A stretch of DNA of 64,000 bases from Sphaerochaeta sp032144095 (GTDB taxonomy: Bacteria; Spirochaetota; Spirochaetia; Sphaerochaetales; Sphaerochaetaceae). The position numbers and the translations under genes were made by a program. Positions within the stretch are counted from its first letter, which is position 1; each line of letters opens with the position of its first letter. Below the pieces are notes generated by a model that was not told the DNA's origin, made no database searches, and was given only the letters and a program-made list of their open reading frames with translations. Below are positions 35,201 to 44,343 of this stretch, one piece after another. Where the stretch lies: positions 94,574 to 158,573 of the forward strand of contig NZ_JAVSNJ010000004.1 in NCBI RefSeq assembly GCF_032144095.1, in the 5' to 3' direction.

Positions 35201-36190
35201 TCACTTGGTCTGCAGGGCTGAGTCGAAGGCAATCTGGGAAGAGGAGAAGTTCATCCGCTTCACATAGGAGCAGCTCTCCCTTGCCCCTGTTGTCCTGTCC
35301 ATGCCGGAATCTTCCCACTCTACCGAGAGAGGACCTGTATACCCTCCCCTGTTCAACTCGCGGATAATGCCGTCAAAGTCGACATTCCCATGACCGACCG
35401 ATACAAAATCCCACGCCCTTCGGGTATCACCAAAGGGGAGAAAGGAACCAAGCACCCCACCCCGCTCGTTTTTGAGCAGCTTGACATCCTTCATGTGGAC
35501 ATGGTAGATGCGGTCGGCAAAATCCCTGACAAAGGTAACCTCGTTGATCCCCTGCCACACAAGATGGCTGGGGTCGAAGTTGAGCCCTAGCGTCTTGCGA
35601 TAGTCGAACAGCCTGAACAGCCTCTCCGTCGTATAGTAGTCGAAGGCAATCTCCGTCGGGTGGACCTCTAGGGCGAACTTCACCCCACACTCGTCGAATA
35701 CATCGAAGATGGGAGTCCACAGCTCGTGGATGAGGCGAAAGCCATCCTCGATCATCTTCTCTGAGGTCTGAGGATAGGAGTACCAACGGGCCCATATGGG
35801 AGAGCCGGTAAATCCATTGACAATATGCACGCCAAAGGCCTTGGCAGCCCGGGCGGTCTGTTTCATCTCCTCAATTGCCCAGGCCCTTATGGCCTCAGGC
35901 TTGCCCGAGAGATTGGATGGGGCAAAGTTGTCAAGCCTCTCGTCCCAGATGTCCCCAACACACTGGCCGGTCAGGTGGGCACTTATCGCCACACACCCAA
36001 GGCCATGGTCCCTAAGCGTTTTCCAGACATAGGGAATGTAGGAGTCGTCCCCCAAGGCCCTCGAAACATCAAAATGGGCGTGTGTAGCCAATTCAAGGCC
36101 TTCATACCCCATCTCCTTGGCCAAGGAGCAGAGCTCCTCCAATGACAGATCCCCGAACTGGCCCGAAGCCAGTGTCACTAGCCTACCCAT
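35201..36190 (-). CDS. TIM-barrel sugar isomerase/epimerase
   Basis: A 329-residue xylose-isomerase-like TIM-barrel protein. The metal-site pieces ALEVHPTEI (Glu), LNFDPSHLVWQG (Asp/His), IYHVHMKDVK and LSVEWEDSGM (Glu) are all present. Such enzymes isomerise or epimerise keto sugars, inosose or sugar phosphates. It is the last gene of an ABC sugar-uptake operon after a Gfo/Idh/MocA dehydrogenase, a pairing like IolE/IolG in inositol and keto-sugar pathways. GGGAG precedes the ATG by 6 bases; the gap to the dehydrogenase gene is 11 bases. Confidence 0.8.
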   Translation of the reverse strand: MGRLVTLASGQFGDLSLEELCSLAKEMGYEGLELATHAHFDVSRALGDDSYIPYVWKTLRDHGLGCVAISAHLTGQCVGDIWDERLDNFAPSNLSGKPEAIRAWAIEEMKQTARAAKAFGVHIVNGFTGSPIWARWYSYPQTSEKMIEDGFRLIHELWTPIFDVFDECGVKFALEVHPTEIAFDYYTTERLFRLFDYRKTLGLNFDPSHLVWQGINEVTFVRDFADRIYHVHMKDVKLLKNERGGVLGSFLPFGDTRRAWDFVSVGHGNVDFDGIIRELNRGGYTGPLSVEWEDSGMDRTTGARESCSYVKRMNFSSSQIAFDSALQTK

Positions 36191-36201
36191 ACATTTCTCC
36201 C

Positions 36202-37275
36202 TTATAGCACTACTGCTGTATTGGTCTTCGCTGACTCATAGATGGCGTCGGTGATCTTCATCAGGGTCAGAGCCTCTTGAGGCGTGTTGAGGGCCGTAGC
36301 CTTCCCCTGTATGCTCTCTACGAAATTGACGGCGTTGGCAATGCGTCCCATCGCCTCATCCCTCTCGGTGATGATCTGCCGGTTGACCTGCCTGCCGAAC
36401 TCCTCGGTAAAGAGGGTGCAGCTGTCCTGGCTTGTATCATCGTCACCATCAAGGTCGAAAAGGCGCTGGACCTTCCCTCCCGCCTTGGTTCCCTGGAAGG
36501 TGACCGATACGACCTCCCTCTCGTTCATTTCAGCCCATGAGTTCCGTATCATCAGGCACTGGCCATCCTCAAAGGTTACCATCGCATGGGCGGCCGTCTC
36601 CACATCCATTGCCCCCCTTCCATCTGCAATACCCCAGGGCCCTTTGAAATCGGGGTTTCCCATAAAATCATTGAAGGTGGAAGCCAGGACACATTTTGGC
36701 TTGGGAAAGCCCATGAAGTAGAGGGCAAGGTCGATCATGTGCAGGAGGTCGATCACCGGACCGCCACCCGAGAGCTCCTTGTCGGTAAACCACCCACCAA
36801 AACCTGGGATGCCAGCCCTCCGGATCCAGGTGGCCTGGGCTGAGTTGATCCTGCCGACCACCCCATGACGGATGTAGGACGCGATCGCCTGGGCTTCCGG
36901 GCGTGCCCTATTGTTGAAACCGAACATCAACTTCTTCCCTGAAGCCTGGGCGGCATCATACATAGCCTGCATCTCCGCCTCATTCCTGGCAGGTGGCTTC
37001 TCGCAGTAGACATGCTTGCCTGCCTCAAGTGCCTCGATGGCCAGTGGAGCGTGGAACTTGTTGGGCGTCACGATGGAGATGGCGTCAAGCTGGGGAAATT
37101 GTGCAAGCATCTCCGTAAGGGATGTGCAGGTATGGGCGATGGAAAACTCCTTGGCAAAGGAGAGGGCCTTTTCGGTATTGAAGTCGGCTACGGCAACCAC
37201 CGTTGCCTTTGCCTGGGAGAAACCTTTGCAATGGTAGGAGGCCATGCCTCCCGCCCCGACTATTCCTATTTGCAT
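36202..37275 (-). CDS. Gfo/Idh/MocA-family dehydrogenase
   Basis: A 357-residue NAD(P)-dependent oxidoreductase. The nucleotide fold begins MQIGIVGAGGMASYHCKGF, and the catalytic EKP motif is in HVYCEKPPARNEAEM. The C-terminal domain carries FGGWFTDKELSGGGPVIDLLHMIDL with the active-site Asp-His pair. It probably oxidises the imported sugar or polyol, feeding the TIM-barrel enzyme encoded 11 bases downstream. It lies 10 bases after the permease gene. Confidence 0.85.
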   Translation of the reverse strand: MQIGIVGAGGMASYHCKGFSQAKATVVAVADFNTEKALSFAKEFSIAHTCTSLTEMLAQFPQLDAISIVTPNKFHAPLAIEALEAGKHVYCEKPPARNEAEMQAMYDAAQASGKKLMFGFNNRARPEAQAIASYIRHGVVGRINSAQATWIRRAGIPGFGGWFTDKELSGGGPVIDLLHMIDLALYFMGFPKPKCVLASTFNDFMGNPDFKGPWGIADGRGAMDVETAAHAMVTFEDGQCLMIRNSWAEMNEREVVSVTFQGTKAGGKVQRLFDLDGDDDTSQDSCTLFTEEFGRQVNRQIITERDEAMGRIANAVNFVESIQGKATALNTPQEALTLMKITDAIYESAKTNTAVVL

Positions 37276-37285
37276 ATGCAGACTC

Positions 37286-38263
37286 CTATTTTCCTTTCTT
37301 GGTGCTCTGTGCTAGTACGGCAACGATGATGATGACACCGGTTACCAGACCGTTGAGGAAGGGAGGAACGTTGGCCATGATAAGCACGGTGTTGATGATG
37401 CGCAGCATCAGCACACCCAGGAAGGTCCCCAGGATCTTCCCCCTTCCGCCATCCATCGAAGTTCCCCCGATAGCTACTGCGGCGATGGCATCCATCTCAT
37501 AGCCAGAGCCGGCACTTGCGGCCTGGATGGAGGTAAGCCTGCTTGCAAGCAAAAAGGCGGCCAAACCGTAGAGGGTACCGGCATAGGTGAAGATCAGCGT
37601 CTTGACCCTGTTGACATTGATGCCCGAAAGCCTTGCAGCCTGCTGGTTGGAACCCACAGCGTAGACATAGGTGCCAAACTTGGTCTTTCCCATGAGGGTG
37701 GCAGTAACAAAGGAGATGAGGATGAGAAAAAGCATCAGATGGGGGATGCCGAAGAGACGCCCTGCGGCAATGTTCCTGAAAGGGGCATACATCACCTTGC
37801 CGACGGTAAAGGGACCTCCTTGGCCGAGCTGGTTGATGACCGACCTCCATGCCGACATGGTGGCCAGGGTCACGATAAAGGGGGCGATCCTGCCCCTGGT
37901 GACCAGCAGGCCGTTGACCAGACCCACGATCATACCGCCACCCAGGCAGAAGAGCAGGGTCAGGGGAATGCTCTGCGTTGAGTTGAGAACCAGCACCCCC
38001 AGCCCACTCAGCAAGGCAACTGAGGAACCTACGGAGAGGTCTATCATCCCAGCTGAGATGATGAGGCTCATCCCCATGGCACAGATGCCCACGATGGAAC
38101 CCTGCACGAACAGGTTGGTGAGGTTGTTCCAGGAGAGGAATGCAGGGCTGACGATGACAGCGACAACCAACAGCAGTATGAAACTCAGCCAGTGGCTGTA
38201 ATTGGTGGTGATGTTCCTCCAATTCTCTTTCCAGTTAATGTCCTTGACCGATAGACCCTTCAC
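37286..38263 (-). CDS. Sugar ABC permease, RbsC-like
   Basis: A 325-residue membrane protein with about ten helices and the BPD_transp_2 fold (MSLIISAGMIDLSVGSSVAL, and GYEMDAIAAVAIGGTSMDGG). It forms the channel of a CUT2 transporter for ribose-, xylose- or inositol-type monosaccharides. The start codon overlaps the ATPase stop by 4 bases (ATGA). Confidence 0.88.
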   Translation of the reverse strand: MKGLSVKDINWKENWRNITTNYSHWLSFILLLVVAVIVSPAFLSWNNLTNLFVQGSIVGICAMGMSLIISAGMIDLSVGSSVALLSGLGVLVLNSTQSIPLTLLFCLGGGMIVGLVNGLLVTRGRIAPFIVTLATMSAWRSVINQLGQGGPFTVGKVMYAPFRNIAAGRLFGIPHLMLFLILISFVTATLMGKTKFGTYVYAVGSNQQAARLSGINVNRVKTLIFTYAGTLYGLAAFLLASRLTSIQAASAGSGYEMDAIAAVAIGGTSMDGGRGKILGTFLGVLMLRIINTVLIMANVPPFLNGLVTGVIIIVAVLAQSTKKGK

Positions 38264-39762
38264 TCTAGATTCCCCCTGTATGTTCCTGTTGAATACTCCA
38301 TGATGGAGACCTCAGAGATGGTAGCCCTATCCAGCTGGGCAGCCACCTCCCCTTTGTAGAGGACAAAGCAACGGTCAGCCAGCTGGTGTATCTCCGGATA
38401 TTCGCTGGTGAAGAAGAGCACCGACTTGCCTTGGCTAGCGAGCTCTACCACCAACTTGTAGATTGCAAACTTGGCTCCGACATCAATACCCTGGGTTGGA
38501 TTGTCCATGATATAGACATCGGCATCTATCTCAAGCCAACGGCTGAGGATGACCTTCTGCTGGTTCCCCCCCGAGAGGGAGGTGATCAGGTCGAGGTCAC
38601 TGGAGACCCGTATGTTCATTCGTTCGCGACTTCTTTCAAACCGTGCATGCTCTTGCTTCTGGCTTACGAACAGGCCCTTGTGCTTGGTCACCAGATAGGC
38701 AAGCGAGTTGTTGGTCCTGATGGTGAGGTCGGGCAGGATGCCCCTCTCCTTGCGGTTTCTCGGGATCATGGCGATGCCGCTCTTCATGACGGTGCGGATA
38801 TCCTTGAGGGCGAGGGGCCCCCGTTTGGTCTCAATGGTACCACTTGCAAGATCGGTAGCGCCAAAGAGCGAGGTAGCCAGCTCATCGGTACCCGAACCTT
38901 GCAGGCCGGTAAACACCACGATCTCACCGTGCCTAAGGGAGAACGAGACATCCTTGAAGGTCTTTCCCGTCAGGGCCGTTGCCTTGAGCACCACCTCTTC
39001 GGTGATGGAAGAGGGAATGCCGTCCTTGATATGCGCCTCAACAAAGCGCTTGCCTACCAAGAGTTCCGTCGCCTTATGCTCGTCAATATCCCGGATATTT
39101 CCACTTTCGATGAAGGATCCATCCCGAAGGACGGTATACCTGTCGCAGATACGGAAAATTTCGGGCATCTTGTGGGAGATGTAGATGAAGGAGACCCCAT
39201 CTTTCTTCAGGTTCTCCATGATGGTGAAGAGCTTCATGATCTCCTGGTTGTTCAGGGCTGTGGTAGGCTCATCCATGATGATGAGCTCTGAGGAAAAGAG
39301 CAGGGCACGGGCGATCTCGACCATCTGCTTTTGGGCTGTATCGAGCTCTGCCACCACAGTGAAGGCAGAAATGCCCGAATTCATCGAGTCCAGCACCTTT
39401 TGGGTGTGCTCGAGCTCCCTCTTCTTGTCAACTTTCCATCTATTCCTGGTGTACTCTTCACCCAAGAACATATTCTGGTAGACAGTAAGGTCGTTGCAGA
39501 GGTTCAGCTCCTGGTGGATGAACCTGATCTTCAGCTCTGCAGCCTTGCGTGGGGTCATCCCCACAACTTCCTTTCCATCGATGAGGATGGTCCCGCCATC
39601 GGGAGGGAAGGTACCGGCGAGCACGTTCATCAAGGTGGTTTTCCCGGCCCCATTCTCGCCCAACAGGCCATGGATCTCACCACCTTGGGTGGTGAAGGAG
39701 ACATCTTTCAATGCATTCACCGGCCCGAAGGACTTCACAATGTTCTTCATTTCCAGAATCAT
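38260..39762 (-). CDS. Sugar ABC ATPase with two ABC domains, RbsA-like
   Basis: A 500-residue tandem ATPase. The first domain has Walker A GENGAGKTT, an LDTAQKQMVEIARAL signature region and Walker B LIIMDEPTTAL. The second has a degenerate Walker A (GLQGSGTDE) but a good LSGGNQQKVILSRWL signature and MDNPTQGIDVG. This asymmetry is normal for CUT2 transporters. It energises the RbsC-like permease encoded next. A long hairpin separates it from the binding-protein gene. Confidence 0.9.
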   Translation of the reverse strand: MILEMKNIVKSFGPVNALKDVSFTTQGGEIHGLLGENGAGKTTLMNVLAGTFPPDGGTILIDGKEVVGMTPRKAAELKIRFIHQELNLCNDLTVYQNMFLGEEYTRNRWKVDKKRELEHTQKVLDSMNSGISAFTVVAELDTAQKQMVEIARALLFSSELIIMDEPTTALNNQEIMKLFTIMENLKKDGVSFIYISHKMPEIFRICDRYTVLRDGSFIESGNIRDIDEHKATELLVGKRFVEAHIKDGIPSSITEEVVLKATALTGKTFKDVSFSLRHGEIVVFTGLQGSGTDELATSLFGATDLASGTIETKRGPLALKDIRTVMKSGIAMIPRNRKERGILPDLTIRTNNSLAYLVTKHKGLFVSQKQEHARFERSRERMNIRVSSDLDLITSLSGGNQQKVILSRWLEIDADVYIMDNPTQGIDVGAKFAIYKLVVELASQGKSVLFFTSEYPEIHQLADRCFVLYKGEVAAQLDRATISEVSIMEYSTGTYRGNLE

Positions 39763-39791
39763 GAGGCTTACACTCCCTTCCTATCTACAAA

Positions 39792-39832
39792 GTTGCCCAA
39801 GGAGGTAGGCTATCCTACCCCCTATGGGCAAC
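39792..39832 (-). repeat. Hairpin between binding-protein and ATPase genes
   Basis: Minus-strand GTTGCCCA (39825-39832) pairs with TGGGCAAC (39792-39799), with further pairing GGTAGG/CCTACC inside, giving a long imperfect stem. There is no strong T-run after it. It probably stabilises the binding-protein message or partly stops transcription before the ATPase gene. Confidence 0.55.
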
Positions 39833-39855
39833 CATACACTACAAAAGATGCAACC

Positions 39856-40863
39856 TTACAGGCTATAGCGGGTCTTGTAGAGGTCTCCCTGCATGTAGGC
39901 CTTGTAGTTGGTCTTGTCGATCATCTCGGTAGGGACCTTGTAGCTCTTCTCAAGCTTCTCGCCCTGCATTGCCTTCCAACCCAAATCCACTGCATCGCGG
40001 ACCATGGAAGGAGAGAATGTATAGGTCATGAAATCCACACCGGTGAGGCCGGAGTTCTCGAACAGTTTCATGAAGCCCTCACCAGCGGAGACACCATTGA
40101 TCAGGCGGATGTTGATCTTGGCACTTCCATGGTAGTTCTTCAGGGCCTCGACGATACCAAAGACGATCTCGTCATCATGGGTCCAGATGGCCTGGATGGA
40201 TTCGATCTCAGCCTTGCTCTTGGTATTGAGGAAGTTTTCCATCTGCTCCATGGCAGTCTGCTGGCTCCAGTTGGTTACAAAGGACTGCACCAGATTGAAG
40301 TTCTTGCTTGCAGTTGAGAGGAAACCATTGGTCCTTTCCATGGGGACGGTGGAACTGTCACCCTTGAACTCAAGGTAGTTCACGCTTCCCTTTGCAAGGT
40401 CAGCCTTGAAGTACTCGTTGAAATACTTGCCAGCACCTACACCGATGGCCACGTTGTCGCCAGAGATCTCAGCAGTGGGAGTTAGGCCTTCAATGAAGCG
40501 GTCATAGACGATGAGGGGAACCCCTGCTTCCATCACAGACTGGGCTGCAGAGCGCAGTTCATCACCGGTCACAGGCCAGAGAACCATTACAGAGGGTTTC
40601 ATACCGAGGATGGTCTCGACAGCATTGCTCTGTTCCCCTGACTCAGCGGCAGTCATGAAACGATAGTCAAATCCATTCTTTGCTGCAAGGGCCTTCACCT
40701 GGGCCTCGCAATGGCGGATGGACTCAGCGGTAAACCCATGGTCTGCACTGGGGGTGACTACACCCATCAATTGTTTCTTGGCAGCCGATTCTGAAGCACC
40801 GGCAGCAAAGACGACGCTGGTAGCAACCAGCAGGATAGCTAAAACGGTCAACATTTTCTTCAT
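39856..40863 (-). CDS. Periplasmic sugar-binding protein, RbsB-like
   Basis: A 335-residue protein with signal peptide MKKMLTVLAILLVATSVVFA followed by AGASESA; there is no lipobox cysteine, so it is likely a soluble periplasmic protein. The mature part is a Peripla_BP_4 fold (LMGVVTPSADHGFTAESIRH, PSVMVLWPVTGDEL, VPLIVYDRFIEG). It delivers a monosaccharide to the RbsAC-like transporter. AGGAGG precedes the ATG, and a consensus promoter lies upstream, facing the LacI gene. Confidence 0.88.
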   Translation of the reverse strand: MKKMLTVLAILLVATSVVFAAGASESAAKKQLMGVVTPSADHGFTAESIRHCEAQVKALAAKNGFDYRFMTAAESGEQSNAVETILGMKPSVMVLWPVTGDELRSAAQSVMEAGVPLIVYDRFIEGLTPTAEISGDNVAIGVGAGKYFNEYFKADLAKGSVNYLEFKGDSSTVPMERTNGFLSTASKNFNLVQSFVTNWSQQTAMEQMENFLNTKSKAEIESIQAIWTHDDEIVFGIVEALKNYHGSAKINIRLINGVSAGEGFMKLFENSGLTGVDFMTYTFSPSMVRDAVDLGWKAMQGEKLEKSYKVPTEMIDKTNYKAYMQGDLYKTRYSL

Positions 40864-40908
40864 ACGAACCTCCTGACAGGCAAATGCTAGGTTGCCTGCT
40901 TGTCCATA

Positions 40909-40936
40909 AGTATAAATCTTTCTGAAAACAAGTCAA
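40909..40936 (-). promoter_or_regulatory. Promoter of the RbsB-type sugar operon
   Basis: Minus-strand TTGACT (40931-40936) and TATACT (40909-40914), 16 bases apart. The predicted start is about 40902, 40 bases before the binding-protein ATG. Confidence 0.7.
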
Positions 40937-40948
40937 CTTTTTTCGTAA

Positions 40949-40997
40949 TTCGTTGTTTTCTTGAGTATTTTCTCGATAATGTTTGCAAAACAACGAA
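40949..40997. promoter_or_regulatory. Inverted repeat, candidate LacI-family operator pair
   Basis: TTCGTTGTTTT (40949-40959) and its exact complement AAAACAACGAA (40987-40997) are 27 bases apart, midway between the two divergent promoters. The adjacent LacI-type protein is the obvious candidate ligand. Each arm may be a half-site of a looped or extended operator. Confidence 0.55.
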
Positions 40998-41044
40998 AAT
41001 AACCAAGTATCTATGAAAAATTTTTCAGTATTTACAAATTATTC

Positions 41045-41073
41045 TTGAATAATGGGAAGTTAGCCCCTATGCT
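41045..41073 (+). promoter_or_regulatory. Promoter of LacI-family gene
   Basis: TTGAAT (41045-41050) and TATGCT (41068-41073), 17 bases apart. The leader before the ATG at 41092 is only about 12 bases, with AGGAA as a weak ribosome binding site. Confidence 0.6.
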
Positions 41074-41091
41074 GGAGTTCAGGAACAGAAC

Positions 41092-42117
41092 ATGATAAAA
41101 CACCCAAAAAAAATAACCTATTCAGAAATATCTGCCAATTCAGGGATTTCCATTGCCACAATATCGAGAGTCATCAACAACTCCTCGAATGTCAGGGAAG
41201 AGACCCGCAATGCAGTCATCGATGCCATGAAGGTCCTGGGGTACGACACCTCGGCCCTTGAGGCACTCTCAGCCAAGACCAATGACCTGATCATCTTCAA
41301 CATACCCTCCCTGGACAACCCCTTCTACAGCCTCATCATCGGGGGGGCAAAGGCTGCAGCCCAGCGCAATGGGTACAATATGCTGATAAATGAGGATCCC
41401 ATCGACGACAAATCCATCGATGCGTTTACTGCCCTTCTGAAAAAGACCAACGCAGCTGGCCTGATAAGCACAAACTGCATCTCCCGGGCCAACCTTCTCA
41501 AGCTTGAGTCCCTGGTCCCCCTTGTGCAGTGCTGCGAGTGCATCCCCTCCATGGACATCCCCTTTGTCACCATTGACGATGTGGCGGCGGCAAGCAACGC
41601 GGTAAGCTATCTGATTTCCCTGGGCAAGAAGCGCATTGCCTTCATCAACGGCCCGATAGAGTACAAATACGCACAGGACCGCCTGAAGGGGTACCTGCAG
41701 GCCCTGGCTGCCGCAAAACTGGAGAAGGACAGCGACCTGGTTATCCAACTGCATGAGATCAGCTACGATATGGCGGTCTCTGCTGCGTTTCAGCTGCTCA
41801 ACTCTGAAAAGCGACCCGATGCCTTCTTTGCCAGCAGTGATGTCTATGCAGCGGCTGCCATCAAGGCGGCGAGGCGCTCAGCACTGCGGGTCCCTGAGGA
41901 CATTGCCATCGTAGGGTTTGACAACATTGAGCTCTCCTCGATGTGCACCCCCTCCATCACAACGGTCAACCAGCCCAAGTTCCAGCTTGGCCTGCTCAGT
42001 TGCGAGATGCTCATAAAAAGGATCTGCAAAGAGCAGATCCCCATCAGGAACATGTATATGGATACCGAACTCATCGTCAGGGAGACGACACAGAGGTGCA
42101 CGACCTACCTCAAATGA
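41092..42117 (+). CDS. LacI-family regulator of the adjacent sugar operon
   Basis: A 341-residue repressor. The helix-turn-helix is ITYSEISANSGISIATISRVINNSSNVREETR, and the hinge and sugar-binding core follow (LIIFNIPSLDNPFYSLIIGG, KRIAFINGP, PEDIAIVGFDNIELSSM). The first residues differ from the usual TIKDVA start. It is divergent from the RbsB-type operon and separated by paired inverted half-sites, so local control is likely. Its 3' end overlaps the convergent dehydrogenase gene by 8 bases. Confidence 0.88.
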   Translation: MIKHPKKITYSEISANSGISIATISRVINNSSNVREETRNAVIDAMKVLGYDTSALEALSAKTNDLIIFNIPSLDNPFYSLIIGGAKAAAQRNGYNMLINEDPIDDKSIDAFTALLKKTNAAGLISTNCISRANLLKLESLVPLVQCCECIPSMDIPFVTIDDVAAASNAVSYLISLGKKRIAFINGPIEYKYAQDRLKGYLQALAAAKLEKDSDLVIQLHEISYDMAVSAAFQLLNSEKRPDAFFASSDVYAAAAIKAARRSALRVPEDIAIVGFDNIELSSMCTPSITTVNQPKFQLGLLSCEMLIKRICKEQIPIRNMYMDTELIVRETTQRCTTYLK

Positions 42118-43189
42118 CCCGGGCCACCCTCTCAGCTTCCAGGGCAAGCCTGGTTGCCAGGAACACGTGTTCCTGAGTCATTGCCTCCTCTGTTCGATGG
42201 AGGCAGTCAAGGATGAACTTCCCAAAAAAGACAAATCCGATCTTCCCGGTTGCCTCATACTTGTGTTCGCCTTCCTTGTCGACAAAGTAGACATTGTCAC
42301 CGCTAGGCGACGATGCTACATCCAGATACTTGCGTATCTCGATGGTCCCCTCAGTACCGATGATGAAGACTCGCCCATCACCCCAGGCTCCCATCCCGTC
42401 AGGGGTGAACCAGTCAACCCTGAAATAGCAGGTAGCCTTGTTGTCGGCCACCAGGCTGCACTCCCCCCAATCAGAGAAATCCGGATGGTCGGGGTTGTGG
42501 TAGTTGGCTTTGGCACTATGCATGACCGTAGCCTCCCTTGCCCCAGAAAAGGTAAGGAACTGCTCTATCTGGTGGCTACCGATATCCGTGAGGATACCGC
42601 CACTCTGTCGGGGGTCAAAAAACCATGGGGCTCGGGAGGAGGGGTTAAGCCTATGGGGGGCAAGGATGGTCATCGAGACTACCCTCCCCACCTTCCCTTC
42701 CCTGATGAGCTGCTCTGCAAGCAGGGCTCCCTCCACATGGATTCGCTCACCGAAATAGATGAAGTACTTGCCCTTGCTCTCCTTGCACGCCTGGCGGACC
42801 TGTTGCAGCTCCTCCTCGGTGAGCAAGCCTGGCTTGTCCACAAAGTAATCCTTTCCGGAGCGCAGGACTTCCAGGCCGAGACGACACCTCCCGTCCGGCT
42901 TGATCGCACTGGCAACAAGCTGGATCGAGGGATCACGGAGGATGCTCTCCACAGATGGTGCCATCCTAGTTTGGGGGTAGCGATTGCAGAATGCTTCCGC
43001 TTTCAGAGGATCCTCGTCAAAGACAGAGACCAAGGTTGCACCAGCCTCAAGCAGGCCATTGGTCATGGCAAAGATATGCCCATGGTCGAGGCCTATCACG
43101 GAAAAACAAAACTCTCCGGGACCAACGACCACGGTAATTTTTCCTTGGGAAACGGGGGCGTAGTTCATCCCATCCATTTTCTGCATCAT
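42110..43189 (-). CDS. Gfo/Idh/MocA-like protein with altered motifs
   Basis: A 359-residue relative of Gfo/Idh/MocA dehydrogenases. The usual GxGxxG nucleotide motif is replaced by FSVIGLDHGHIFAM, and EKP by DKPG (YFVDKPGLLTEEE). The C-terminal DIGSHQIEQFL motif is kept. It may still bind NAD, but could be a divergent subfamily or partner subunit. It is the last gene of the lacI-TTT operon and overlaps the preceding dehydrogenase gene by 4 bases (ATGA). Confidence 0.75.
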   Translation of the reverse strand: MMQKMDGMNYAPVSQGKITVVVGPGEFCFSVIGLDHGHIFAMTNGLLEAGATLVSVFDEDPLKAEAFCNRYPQTRMAPSVESILRDPSIQLVASAIKPDGRCRLGLEVLRSGKDYFVDKPGLLTEEELQQVRQACKESKGKYFIYFGERIHVEGALLAEQLIREGKVGRVVSMTILAPHRLNPSSRAPWFFDPRQSGGILTDIGSHQIEQFLTFSGAREATVMHSAKANYHNPDHPDFSDWGECSLVADNKATCYFRVDWFTPDGMGAWGDGRVFIIGTEGTIEIRKYLDVASSPSGDNVYFVDKEGEHKYEATGKIGFVFFGKFILDCLHRTEEAMTQEHVFLATRLALEAERVARVI

Positions 43190-44343
43190 TTCCTCTCCAA
43201 AAAGACCCGTTTGCCAAGCTCAGCAGATGCATAGGAGGCATAGAGCACCCTCATCGTCTCATCAGCAAGGGAGAACCCAGATTCTGGCTTCTTGCCGGTG
43301 GAAAGGCAGATGAAGAAATCCTCAAGTTCCCCGACATAGCCGCGCATCTCCTCTTCACAGAGGAAGACCTGCTGCCAACCCTTCTTGGTTTCGACCTTTT
43401 CGGTAAAGTAGACATCACCAAGCTTGGAATCATCAGTATGATAGCAGACAAAGCTGTCATTGGGGGCAATATTGCCCACATAGCAGGCGTTGGAGGTGAA
43501 CGCCTCAACACTATTCCTCACTCCCCCGACGATCATATCCCCACTGGTGACGACGGCCTTGGTTCCGTCGCTGAAGGTGATGATGGTCTGAGCCCAGTCC
43601 TCCACATCCACAGGCTTGGAGAGGATCGAACCCTTCTCAGAGCGGGGCAGCTGTGCGGTTACCAATGAGGAGTCGCACAGGACGCTGCTTACCCAAATCT
43701 CCTCATTGCGGCTTTTTGCCTCCACCTGCTTTAGGTAGAGCAAGGCACTGAGGGGGTGACAACCCTGACGGATGAGGGATCCTCCCCCATTCGCCTCCCA
43801 CAACGCGGCGTGGGGGGCATGGCTTCCGCTATGGGACTCTTCACCCCTGAGCAAGAGAGCCTTCTCCCCCGTGGTTTCCAAAAATTCCTTGATCTTTACC
43901 ACAGCAGGAGCATAGATGAAGTTCTCGGCATAGAACAGCTGTTCTTTCCTTCCTTGCAGGTAGGAGGCAAACTCATCCAACTCAGAGCAGACCTTCTCGT
44001 ACATCAGGCTCTTGTCGTCACTGCCCTTTCCGAAATATCCATTGAACGGCTTTTCACAGATGACGTGCTTGCCCATATCCATGGCTTTTCGTACCAGGGA
44101 GACATGGTCCTTGGGGGGAACAATGATGTCAATGACATCGACACTGGGGTCGGCGAGCAGCTGGTCAACCGTTGCATAGACCTTCTCAAATCCATGGACA
44201 GCAGCAAAAGCCTTGCTCCCCTCCAGGTCTGCAGAGACCACAGCATAGAGGATTGCCTCAAAGCCGGGGACCCTCTTGTAGGCATGGGCATGCAAGGCGG
44301 CTGCAAAGCCGCCACCAATAAATCCTATCCTAAATTGTTTCAT
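43186..44343 (-). CDS. Gfo/Idh/MocA-family dehydrogenase
   Basis: A 385-residue oxidoreductase with nucleotide fold QFRIGFIGGGFAAALHAHAY, catalytic HVICEKPFNGYF and SLIRQGCHPLSALLYL in the C-terminal domain. It should act on a sugar, sugar acid or cyclic polyol. Both ends overlap neighbours by 4 bases (ATGA), with tctA upstream and the second dehydrogenase downstream. The transported solute is therefore probably oxidised by it. Confidence 0.85.
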   Translation of the reverse strand: MKQFRIGFIGGGFAAALHAHAYKRVPGFEAILYAVVSADLEGSKAFAAVHGFEKVYATVDQLLADPSVDVIDIIVPPKDHVSLVRKAMDMGKHVICEKPFNGYFGKGSDDKSLMYEKVCSELDEFASYLQGRKEQLFYAENFIYAPAVVKIKEFLETTGEKALLLRGEESHSGSHAPHAALWEANGGGSLIRQGCHPLSALLYLKQVEAKSRNEEIWVSSVLCDSSLVTAQLPRSEKGSILSKPVDVEDWAQTIITFSDGTKAVVTSGDMIVGGVRNSVEAFTSNACYVGNIAPNDSFVCYHTDDSKLGDVYFTEKVETKKGWQQVFLCEEEMRGYVGELEDFFICLSTGKKPESGFSLADETMRVLYASYASAELGKRVFLERK

